The translations under genes and the position numbers were made by a program. Source: Erythrocercus mccallii (Eukaryota; Chordata; Aves; Passeriformes; Dicruridae). From it: a DNA stretch of 64,000 nt. Below the pieces are notes generated by a model. That model worked only from the letters and a program-made list of their open reading frames with translations. It did not search any database and was not told the DNA's origin. Each line of letters begins with the position of its first letter. Position 1 is the stretch's first letter. The DNA is taken from NCBI GenBank assembly GCA_013397435.1, contig VZRG01000035.1, positions 1,192,674 through 1,256,673 on the forward strand. The letters are read 5' to 3'. This document shows positions 51,176-62,479 of this stretch, piece by piece.

Positions 51176-51814
51176 AAGAACTAAGGGTGGGGAAGGATAA
51201 TACACTATTTTCAAGCTCTGCAATAGGAGTGAAGAAAAGATTTTTCATTATTCATAAAGTACAAACTCATTAAGACGACTCAAAGATTGAATTGGCATCA
51301 CAGCATTACAGAGAATAGAGCAGAGAGGTAATTACCTTAGATGCAAACAATCTCCAAAGAGTCCAAAGCCATGCCAAGTAACCCATTGGAGAGATTCCTG
51401 TGTACAGTAACACAAACATAAAGCAGATCCAGGAAAATCAGGTGAGATTTGAAGGGAGAGTATAGGGTTTCCTTTACTACTTCACACATTCCCTACTTCC
51501 AGTCACTTCCTTCCTCACTTCTCAATAACATTCTGTCTCTTCCTCAACTGGACAAGTGAACCAAATTATAAAATGATCTGAACAATGCTAACTTTTCCTG
51601 CAAGCTGGTTTTGCGCAGTTGTTTTCGAAACAGGCACTTTCACTAGCTGAGTTTTACAGTATAGCCCTCAAACACAGATTATATAGCATATCCAGAGGCT
51701 CAGAAGCCTGTTTTATTGCTGAAAAAATGAGCAAGAAACTACCATGTCTCAAGACCTGCATTATCTGGAAGGGATAATTTCACCACTTGCTTGGATTTTT
51801 TTCAGAGAAGGTGA

Positions 51815-52066
51815 GGCTGTCCCAGGCTGGACACAGCTGGTTTCAGTCATCTCCACAGCCGACCCACTGATCAGTGGCAGTGGGGGGTAGGACATGGTAC
51901 AGAAGTCACGAGTGAACAAGTGGATTTGAGGCAGGGAAAGAGTCAGCTTTATCTTGACCCATGAGCTTTTTAATTCCCTTTTTTTTTTCTCCATATTTTC
52001 TACCCCCATCCTGCAAACTGAGGGGACTGGGTAAGAGTCTGGCTGATGGCTCAGGCTAACCCACTG
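51815..52066 (+). mobile_element. Avian LTR fragment, internally deleted (tentative)
   Basis: The segment TTATCTTGACCCATGAGC through GGGTAAGAGTCTGGCTGATG to TAACCCACTGCAG follows the 3' terminal part of an LTR family I remember from bird genomes. The preceding CACAGCTGGTTTCAG through CCCACTGATCAGTGGCAGTG resembles an upstream part of the same family, with the middle missing. It is degraded, with no coding remnant. Confidence 0.5.
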
Positions 52067-52417
52067 CAGTGGGGAAACCCTTAAACAGAGTAATTTCACA
52101 TTTCCATCAGTCATCTAAAGGACATGCTGTCTTTGAAAAGCCTTTAATCTCTCCAAAAGTCACACGAATGGCAGTCAAGTACTACCATGGTGATTGCCCT
52201 AAAGGTGCAATTATTATTGTCAACATTATTACCAGCAGCAACATTTTTATTTTATTTGACTCAGATGAGGGTGAGGTTCTGCTCATTGTCCCTATCACCT
52301 ACATGTACTACTGGCAACACAGACCTCTTCCCAAGAGAAAAGCACTGTCAGCACTTCTAAATGGGATCCTCAGGCAACAGATAAAAAGCAACCATCAGCC
52401 ACAGAACAAAGCAGTAA

Positions 52418-52431
52418 AAAAAAAAAAAAAT
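52418..52431. repeat. Poly-A run
   Basis: An uninterrupted run of about 14 A bases. No attached SINE is recognised. Confidence 0.7.
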
Positions 52432-55400
52432 CCTTACTTGTAACTATGTTCTGGAAGTCAGTCTGGACTCCTGTTATTTCAGGAACAGACAGGTTACCCC
52501 ATCACAATTATACACTCAGAGGCACAATTTTAAAATGGGTTACTTGTATGTAAAGAAGATTTTTTTTTCACCCCTAGAATGCCAGCTCCCTCTCCTGACC
52601 CACTTGAAATACTACATGCCCCTCAAACACAAAGTGGAGGAAACATGAAGTAGCTAGGATGAGGAGAACAAAAAACCTATGCCAAGACTCCTTAACTGAC
52701 ATGGCTTCACTCGAAGTATAATTTAGAGTTCTGCATTCCCAGAGGAAGAGGTACTATTTGGTAAAGCTAAGCTACGGGCATTGAAGTGGAAGCTACCTCT
52801 TTGAGATGATGCCACCAAACATAACACAATGCTTTAGGCTTCCCTTCCCATTGCCCTCCTGCACAAATCACGATAGGATAGAGGTGCCATTTTGCTGGAA
52901 TGCTAGAGAAAATTCTAGCTCATGAATTTAAACTGTATTTGAGAAATAACATGGAACACTGGTATAAGATGTCATTAAAAAGAACAAGGAGAAATACGCA
53001 AGTGCTATCAGAAGAGAATCCCGGGAGAGTTTAGCAAAGACTCTGCACTTTCTTATGCTAATGCAGTACCAAAGTTTCAAATGACATCTTTGCTTTCTTA
53101 TACACCTGCATTTGAATGCTCCAGGAGTAGAAATAGTTTTAAACAGATGCAATTGTACAAACAGAATTTTCCATCTAGACACATCTTTCATATACAATTC
53201 ACATGTATGGGGGCCTGACTCAACTATTTCCAATTTTTTTAACTTGTTTTTAAATAGGACACATTTATGGCTGTCCACAAAAAAGCAGTTTACCAATAAA
53301 GCTCTACTGGCAACCTTGCCTCAGCATAAATGCAGCTCAAACCAGCAATAATGGCCAGTCAGACACATAAGCAACACAAGTAGTTGTACTTGACATAAAT
53401 TAAGGCTGCAGGGTTGCCGCTCTCCCAGCCAGACAAGTCACAGCTTCCCTTCCTGACTCCCACCCAAGAGGTTTGGCAGGGCAGCTGTACACCTTGTCAA
53501 GAATTGGCTACAGGGGGAAGTTACATCAGTTAAACATTGCTACTAATTCAAGCAAGCAGTGCCTTCAAACCCCCTCCCACACAAACTGACCACACAGCAC
53601 AGCCTGGCACGGGCCTGGTATGCCAAAAGCTGCTTCCTAACACTGCTATCCAGGCAAGGAGGAGGCCACGAAGCTGTGCTCTGGCTGGAAGGCAAAACCT
53701 AGGGCAGCTGCTCTACGAACTATCTTACACAATGCCTTCTAGAGCATCACTTTTGGGCACATAGAAGAGAATCCCCACCACCTCCTGCTGACCTGTAAAA
53801 GCAAAAAGGTGCAGATTCCTTTAGTAGCATCGCACCATGTATGCTGCATGAATTTACTTTTATTTATGTCTGGATAAAAAAAAAAAGTTCCTTAGAACCA
53901 CTCTTCTCCTCCAGCATAAAATTGCACACTGTTAATGCCACATAATTCACAGTCAATTATTTCTACGTCTTTTCGTTTAAACTTGGATAACATATACTAT
54001 TTGTGGCACTTTTCATAGCACAAAATTAATTCCACGTACATGCTAGCATTAGCATTTATTACCTATATTAATTACCTTATAATGTGCTAAACCTTCCGTA
54101 TAAATTATATTTATCATTAATCACTTTGACAGTTACAGCCAGTAAAAGAAGTTCAAAGATGCAAAACAGAAGCAGTGACCAAAAAGGGAGTGTGGAACTT
54201 GAGGACAAAGCTCTAATGTGGTCTTTTTCTCAGAAGCTCTATGGATTTAAAAATGCAAAGAAACTCTTTTTGAACTTATTTATTCAGATAGCCAACTGAC
54301 TTCAGTACTCTTCACTCTTTGTTCTTTCATACACTAAGTCATAAGATAGGACCTCTCCAAAGAATGAACCCCAATTATTTGCTTCTCTCTGAAGAGAACC
54401 AGAAATACAGAAAAATCAGTAAACCCTCTTAAACTGCAGGTTTATAATCATCAGATTTAAAAACAAAGGAAGACCAGGGAAGTTTGCCAGTAAAAATATT
54501 TCATTTAGTGGACAGCCAGGAAGATGTGATTACTTTTAAACACAAGCATAATTAGACCAGTATATGTAATTAAAGACAATCACTACAAATTACATTTCTT
54601 TTAAGAAATACAGAATATGCAAAAGGAAAAGCCATGTGGTTTTTATTAAAAAAACTTCACTTGAATAATTATAAAAAAAATAAACAACAGTTCGAGCTAA
54701 TAGAAAACACCTCTCTCAAATGATGCTACTGCTCAGTTAAAACCAATGGCAGACGTAGGTTTATTATAACGAAGTTCAGCACTCTAATCTTCTCACTGCT
54801 GCAAAGGAATTACAAGACAAGATAAATTCTCATTATGCCATAGTATATAACTTCTTGCTCTCTTATAAATATTCAGATCTGAAGGACAAGTGACCACATT
54901 ATTGTACTGAAATAGGCATGGCAGCACAACATTCTGTTTATCTTCATTCTAAAAGATGAACAAAGACTCATATCTGGGGGTTTTTACTGAATAAACCTAG
55001 GTGTTCTGAGTGTTAATATGAGGAGCAGAAACACTGGGTTTTAGCCAAAAATGATTTGTTAATATTTCATGCCAAACAACAGATCATCCAATCTTGTTAG
55101 GTAAGAGGCTGAGAAGATAAAAGCTCTCATTATTAACAAAACCTCTGACTCCAGAGTCAGTATGCAGAAAAGCACAGTGTTCATCAGAATGTGGAAAAGT
55201 GATGTTTTCAAAGAAGAGGGAAAAGAAGAACCACTAATCTGCGGAAGTGTCAGGCTTCTTCCCTGTCAGGTTCCCTGTATGCCACAGGTTTTGCTGCCTA
55301 CTTGGAGGGAGAGTTGCCAGCACTTCCTCTGGATGTACTTTAAAAGACAGCTTTCAGAAATTTTAAGGCAAAAATACAGACAAAAACATGTGATCAAAGG

Positions 55401-56475
55401 TACATGTACATACATTCCAGAGAGTATAGACAGACTTGCAATAGCTAGAAAGCTGCCTCACATATGGTTTGGTTTGGAAATCCATTTGCAGCAAGCTGCA
55501 GCTTTTAGTAGTGTGCAGAAAGATGTGAGTTGTGTCCTTTGCTTTGAGGGTTGGCTACCCCGCCTGCTCCATGCTATGAAATGGATTCCGGACATTTGCA
55601 TGTCAAGAGGAAATAAAACAGAATCAAAAAAACTCTAATGGAAATTAACCCCAAGCACCATAAAGGAGTAAAAAAATATAGTATCAGCTTTTCAGCTGGC
55701 TTATTGTAAGTGTGTATTAACCACATCTCAATAGGAGCTTGCATGTTTAATTCAGACCACCACATAAACGTAGAGAAACTTTGCTATTGCCGTAGTGACT
55801 GCCAGAGATTCAGCAGAACTCATTAAACTGGCGACACTCCCAGTTTACTGTGACAGGCTAATGAAGCATTCCTTGTGGCTGAACCTGGGCATTTTACCTC
55901 AACAGAAGTTTTGCTACGCTTGACAACTTGTGCAAAAATTTTTTTTCTTAGAGTCTGAATCTCAAGACAGATCAGACCTAACACTCCAAATTGGCCAGTC
56001 ACACATGGCTGAACTGCTACCACCTCAGTTGTTTAAAATAACAACTTGATTTTTCAGTGAAACATTTAAATTATGTCAGGGAAAAAAATGTCACTAAGGC
56101 CACACAAAAGTCACTGCCACACAGCCACTTCACAGAGTAGGTTTCAGTTGGAGGGATAACGAACTATTTAAAAATGAAACCACTCTTTGATGGCTCCAGC
56201 AAAGACTGTACCACCAGTTCTTTGCAGAATTAACAAAAACCTTCATTTATAAAGCAAACAAAATTGTTAAGTCCCTTTGTCTCAGAAGAATTTTATTTCA
56301 CAATGAAAGTGAACAAAGACTCTGCAAGAGCAGAGACTCCCACAAACTCGCAATACTTCAATATCAAACAGAAGCTAAACTACCAGCATTAACACCAAAC
56401 ACTCTGACAGTCTAAAAAATCACTAAGGCACTGGAGGATCATATTTTGCCGCCTTAATTCTGTTTTCTGCCACTA

Positions 56476-56775
56476 ATCATAAAATCATACCAGGTTGGAA
56501 GGGACCTCAAGGGTCATCTGGACCAACCCTCCTTGGCAAAAGCACGGTCTAGACAAGACTACCCAACACCCTGTCCAGGTCAATCTTAAAAGTGTCCAAT
56601 GTTGGGGAATCCATCGCTGTCCTGGAGACATTATTAATATAAACAGTGTTTCTCATTACCAGACTTACAGGCTTGGACAGAGTCAAGAGGAAACTCAGGT
56701 CCTTCTGTTCGAGCAAAGTTCTGCAAGCCAAACTCTGGCTGTAGAGACAACTTCACTGCCTGACAGTTTTTAGAT
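56476..56775 (-). mobile_element. CR1 LINE 3' fragment
   Basis: The plus strand reads AATCATAAAATCATACCAGG, TTGGAAGGGACCTCAAGGGT, CATCTGGACCAACCCTCC, ACCCTGTCCAGGTCAATCTT and then GTTGGGGAATCCATCGC. This is the antisense CR1 3' end and 3' UTR. The tail is at the low-coordinate end. Confidence 0.9.
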
Positions 56776-57152
56776 GACACCAGCAACTCAGATAACTTCA
56801 AAGTCATATGTATGTAGCCAGCAGAGTTTTTAAGTGCAACCAAATACAGCACCACACTGATGATGCAGGAAGAACAAGTGTCAACTCACTTACTCAGCTG
56901 TGCCAATTCTGAGAGAGACAGCATGTCATGAAGTTTATTCAGGCTGAGCAACAAAGCACATATGACTGTTGATACAGTCTGTAGACTAAGAGAGACTCGT
57001 CTTTCATCTCCTTGTATAGAAAATACCATATGTTGGTGGAAAACAAGCAATTTAGATGAAGAGAGTGATAAGCTGAATGCTCACTTACCAATCACACACA
57101 CTGAAGAACTTTAATTATGCCTTTTTATCATCTTGGATGAAAGACCAACGAA

Positions 57153-57535
57153 AGTTATTTATCTCGATTGTTAGGCTTTCAGCATGGTCTCCCACAACAT
57201 CCCCATATCCAGACTGGGGCACTATACTCTAGATAAGTCGATTATTGATATCTAGACACTGGCCTCAAAGGGAAGTGGGTAGTGGTACCTGGAGACATGC
57301 TGTAATGAGAATTGCCTTGGGCATCTATCCTGGAACCTATCTTGTTCAACACCTGCATCTACCACAAGGAGGAAGAGATGGAACACATCACTTTTCAGAA
57401 GACACAAAGCTGGGGTGTGCAGGTCAACTGTGTGGAGGCAGTATACAAGGACAGTGATAAGCCAGAGATCTGGAAAGAGCTACAACAGTGTTACAAGTCT
57501 GGATAATAAATCCTATCAGGCTGACAAAAGTACAG
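57153..57535 (+). mobile_element. CR1 LINE fragment covering the end of the reverse-transcriptase domain (decayed)
   Basis: ATGGTCTCCCACAACATCCC matches the CR1 segment for D-T-V-S-H-N-I-L, and CTGGAACCTATCTTGTTCAA matches the G-P-V-L-F-N step. The FADD active-site region survives only as FSEDTKL in a different frame. It has frameshifts and stops and is inactive. It abuts an LTR fragment. Confidence 0.75.
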
Positions 57536-58395
57536 AAAGATCACTACTGTGATGAGCAAAATAAACTCAACCTGGAGAAGATTAATTTAGCTCACTGCCA
57601 ATTAATAACAGCAGAATAGTGAGACACCAAATCAGAATTAAACACACTCTCCCCTCCACTTTCTTCCTAGGCTCAACTTCACCCCTGACACTTCTACCTC
57701 TTCCCTCACTGAGTGGCACTGGGGAAAATGGGTAGTGTCTCTTCACTGCTCCTTCCTTCCCCTGTTTCAGGGTAGGGTCCAACCCCATGGGATAAAGTCC
57801 TTCACTGACTTCTCTGGAGTGCAATCTTCTCATGGTCTACAGTTTTTCAGGACTGGCTCCAGCATGGGATCATTCCATAGAGCAGAGTTTTTCAGGAACA
57901 GACTGTTCCAGCATGGGATCCTCTCTCCATAGGGGCACAGTCTCCTTTGGATATCCATCTGCTCCTGCTTGGGGTTCTCCATGGACTAAAGGTGGACCTC
58001 TGCTCCCCCGTGGGCCTCCATGGGCTGCAAGAGGCCATGGGCCTATCTCAACCTGCTCTTCACCACAGGCTGCAGGTGGATTTGTGCTCCGGTGCCTGAA
58101 GCACCTCCTGTCCCTCCTCCCCCAGTGACCTTGGTGTCTGCAGGGCTGTTCCTTTCACAGTTTTCGGACTCCTCTCACAGCCGCTGCGTAGAGATTTTCT
58201 CACCTTCTTAAATATGTTACAACAGAGGTGCTCCAACATTGCTGACGGACTCAGATTTAGCCAGTGGCAACTTCATCTTGAAACTTGCTGGAACTGGCTC
58301 CATCTGACATGAGGCCTTCTTCTCACAGAAGCCATCACTGCAGCCTTCCTGCTACCAAACCCTGCCATACAAATCCAATACATATGTTTACCCTC
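57535..58395 (-). mobile_element. Avian LTR element (solo-LTR-like, about 0.86 kb)
   Basis: Read on the minus strand, it runs GTATTGGATTTGTATGGCAG, GGCTTCTGTGAGAAG, a TATTTAAGAAGG TATA-like stretch, CCCTGCAGACACCAAGGTCA and GAGGAGGTGCT-like blocks. It then carries several imperfect CCCATGCTGGAGC / ACTGTAGACCATG units, then GTGAAGTTGAGCCTAGGAAG and a CTAAATTAATCTTCTCCAG end. The order matches an LTR family common in birds as I remember it. No internal retroviral genes are present. The outer end with the TGACGG-type segment is truncated near 57535. Confidence 0.75.
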
Positions 58396-59849
58396 TTTGC
58401 TCCACTGTCTTGACCTTGGTATGTAGGCTTCTCATACGTCACATATAGATTACTGGGCCACCAGCATGAAATTCAAAATAGCCAGGGTTCAAGGAGGGTA
58501 GAGAGTCTTGCTGTACTAGCTCAAGACAAGGTTATCTTAGATCTGCCATACTCATCATTACTGAAAGGCAATACTCTCTCCACTGACAATATCACTGAAT
58601 TTACGTCCTCAACAAGGGATAAAAACTCTTTCAGTCTCTGAGAACTAGGCCGTCTCTTGTCTGTCTCTCTCATCTTCCCTCCCCACTCCCAAGTTTCAGA
58701 GGAGGAAACGGTTCCACTCTTGTTGTTCAGTAACTCTGGGCATTGAATTAAAAGCCAGCCTTTTAATACATGTAATATATTTACTGATACAAACACAATC
58801 CACTGACAAAGTTCAGCTTATTTTGATATGAGAGCACTCTCTCCTTTCTGCTCAGACATTCCATGCAAAGGGAAGTGCCAAGACTCCATGGGCCACAGGG
58901 AGTCAGCGGGGAGCACACACCTGCCTGCAAGCAATGCCAAACGCTTTGCAGCTTCATTTTCACAACATCCAGGGGCTGTGAAATCTTATGTGTTGGAAAC
59001 CGTCCTTCTTCAGCCTGTGCTATTCTCTCATTCCCAGTGAATTCATTTTCCCCAGTGAATCATGAAGACACAAAATTTACAAACTACAATATTACAAATA
59101 TTTAACAGTTTTCAAACGTTTTTAAAGCTTTATGTTTAAATGTAAACATAGATTTAGATTTATTATCTCCCAATCCATGTGAGTAATAAATGTTCCCACT
59201 TTCCCTTATCCCCCAATTTAAGTTTCCTGCAAATGAACAGACATAAGATTGACAGTTTGTTGGTAACAAGCCTTCCTGAAGCTGTGTGTAACACATACTG
59301 AATTTATGCCATTTTGTTTACATGCAGTATTTAGAAGCAAAGCATTTTCTCATGTTCCAGCTGTCTTCTAGTTTTCATCACTGTTAAAGCTGCTGCTTGT
59401 TTTGAATTTTCAGGATAAACCATGATCTAGGGTCACTTAAAATTAAATTGTAAGATTTGCTGAAGCACAAGGGTAGACATCAAACTCAAACAATTATCTT
59501 TGTTAATCTCCTCTGAAGCACCCACTTAGTCAAGTATAACTGCATGAAAAATGGAAGCCTAACTACTCAAAACAAGAATTAAAAAAAAAATAGAGGTTGT
59601 GCCACAAGCAATTTGTTCTGGAATAACTTCTGCACTTCAGTAAGCTCAGCACCCATTTCAGAATAGGAAGTCTGCAAGGTAACCACAGCAGAACAACTCT
59701 GCTAGAACTACTATGGCGAAGTTGCTTATGGTGTTAAGTCTTAATACTAAAAACTAGGTTAAACACGTATCATTTTCCACTGCATTGTGAGACTGACTCA
59801 GCAGAGACTAAAAAGGGCTTAAAGGGCAAACCAAAGACACTGCTTGAAG

Positions 59850-59875
59850 TTAAAAAAAAAAAAACAAAAAAACCA
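59850..59875. repeat. Poly-A and AAAC-rich run
   Basis: Thirteen A bases, then CAAAAAAACC. No element body is recognised upstream of it. Confidence 0.7.
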
Positions 59876-60769
59876 AATAACTACAAGTAGCTCTGAACAT
59901 AGCCCATCAAGATGAATAAGAACTCAGTGTAGTATGTACTTAGTAGTGTTTTCCACCATACTGATGTTTTTGCATCATACTTAAACACAAGGATTTACAA
60001 AAATTGCAAACATCTTCCTCCTTTTGGAAGATACCAGCTGGTATGCCAGACTATTTACAAAGCTTCACAAGGAAACCAGAACCGCCTTATTTACATGTCA
60101 GAACAAGCTGGTGCACATGTAACACTACGTAATGGAACAGACATCACATGCCATACTTATATCATTCACTAAAATCACATTTTAACTTTTCTCAACAGCT
60201 TTAGCTGGCATCTGTATTTTTGTATCTCATAGCAGCCCAGCTATAGATCCTGTATTCTTTTTGCAGCATTTCTATAAACAGATGAAATCTTATTTTGATG
60301 TTTTCAGACAGGGTAGGGGTTAGTGGAGTCAAGTAATATTTTGTTCATATAATATCACAATATTAATACAAAAGGCATGTTTTTTTCTGTACTAAACATG
60401 GTAGGCAGATCAGCTAGCTGACAAAGAAAGCATGCAATACCAGGAGTGCACACCTAACACCTCGTATGCTACTGATCCAGAAACCAAAGGATCAAAGTCA
60501 TTGCAGTGAAGCAGAGGAGAAAGACCTGGACTGAAAAAAGTGAAGGCTGCAACTATGTGCAGCATTGAAGAGTCAAGAGAAGACACCAATAAAATGAAAA
60601 AGAAGGAAACAAGAACTACAGAAGGAGATGTAAATTTTGAAATATATGAGGTACAATTGAAAAATTCAGCCTAGAGAAGAGACAATGTGCAAAAAAGCAG
60701 GAGACCAGCTGATGGTCATCTACTAGCCTGGAACCTATAGAGATTACCAGCATTAATACAACAACAAAC

Positions 60770-60795
60770 ACCATCCTCTTTTACCATCCTCTTTT
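60770..60795. repeat. 13-bp tandem duplication
   Basis: ACCATCCTCTTTT occurs twice in succession and is followed by GGATGGT, which is complementary to the start of the unit. Confidence 0.85.
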
Positions 60796-62479
60796 GGATG
60801 GTACATATACTGAGCCTTACAAGACCAGTTTAAGGTCATAAATTTCGGTTGCTGCATGATCCTCCAATGACCAGCACAACCCTTCCTTAATTATGCCCGG
60901 TTGGGCACAATTAACAAGATCTGGATGCTCATCTTTAGGACTTGCACAGCTATAAGACTTGTAAGGAGACATTCTGTCTACTTTTCGCCAAAAACAGCTA
61001 TTTTAAGTCCAAGCTAGAAACTTTGAGAACTTAAGAACTTCTTCAATTACAAAAATAATGTAAAAATCGAAACTGGAGGACCCAGAGGGGGAAGTCAGTG
61101 TCATTAGAAAAGCTAAGCAGAAAAGATATTTACAAACCATTTTTCCAAAACCAACAAAATTACTGCATGTGTAAATAACTGTACTGGAGAACTGACTGCA
61201 ATGCGAGAATCAAGGTACAGGAGGGCAAAGAACTGGGCAATCAGTGAATAGAAGGCCCTGCATCAACAGCCTAGGATTGCCCAAGCAACACATTGCCCAG
61301 ACAAACAGCTCCAGAAAATTGTGCAACGAAGTCTGAAGTGCCAGTGCCTCAAACTAGGAGAAAGGAAGCATAGCTCTCACACAACCCACTACCATGGGGA
61401 GCTTTCAAACGCAAACTCACAAGCAACTCATTTAGATATTATGCTTCCAGTTCACCACATCTGCACACTACAGAGGAGCTAGACTTAAAGATTATGACAA
61501 AATTACTGTCAGTTCCAGACAACAATATCAAGTGTAGAGGTATGGCATCCTACTTCTGAAAGGTAACAATTAAGCAGCAACTATGATGAAGGTAGGTGGA
61601 TAATCAGTGTTGTCCTAGTGAGAACAGACTATTATTTCACATTAAACGTATCAGGCACAGACTTAGACTATGTTGCTACAGCAAGTCATTGTTTATTCTC
61701 ACAGAGTAAACTCAGTCTTTTGGTGTGAATACACCTAGTCTTTACTAACACTTGAAGCCACAGATAGGGATTACTAAACATATCTAAGAATTCTCAAACT
61801 TTCTACTGCTTTTAAGTTTCTTGCTCCCTACTATGCTGAACTTGAATTGCCATCCATCAGTGGCAGAGGAAGCCCTTGTGGAAGAGATGTTGATTCAGTG
61901 AAGTACAAGGAGCTCAAGAGCAAACAAGGAGCTCAGGAGCTTCCAAGAAGCTCCCAGCTCCCCAGAGTAGTCAAATGTGTGCATGGGTGCACATGTGAAG
62001 ATACCCAGGAACACTTAAGATCCCACTTTCTCAGCCCCATTTCAGTCAAGAGGCTGACTGGAATCAACAAAGCCCACAAGGATACTAAGGGTTCCCAAAA
62101 AGTTCTTTTACAATTCCATTACTAGGAGGGAATGTCTCATCATTATGACAAAGATAAAAATAAAAACCAACAAAACTTGCCTAGTAGATCTCTGCCTAGA
62201 CTTCCACTCCCTCAATAGAAAAAAAAGCCAGACAGAAATCTTGAAGTCTGAAATATTACCACATTTCCCTAGGACAAAGCCCAAGAGACTATTGGTGCCA
62301 ATGCTGAACAGGACACAGCTGTGGCTCTTTCTTTTCCCATCGCTCTCCCTACACACTGGAGGTACATTTATTAACTGCAAAACTTGCTGCTTGGGCATGT
62401 TAAAGTATCTCCACTGAATTCAGAGAGATTTCACATCTATACTCCCAAGAAAAATAAAAGACAAAAAAATGAGATAATG

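Noticed and set aside
55162..55638. 158-codon plus-strand open frame in intron 1
   Set aside because: No recognisable motif, and its length is compatible with chance. No promoter or poly(A) pairing was seen.
57832..58211. Overlapping plus-strand frames with Pro/Ser/Gly-rich peptides
   Set aside because: They are the antisense of the LTR tandem-unit region, not genes.
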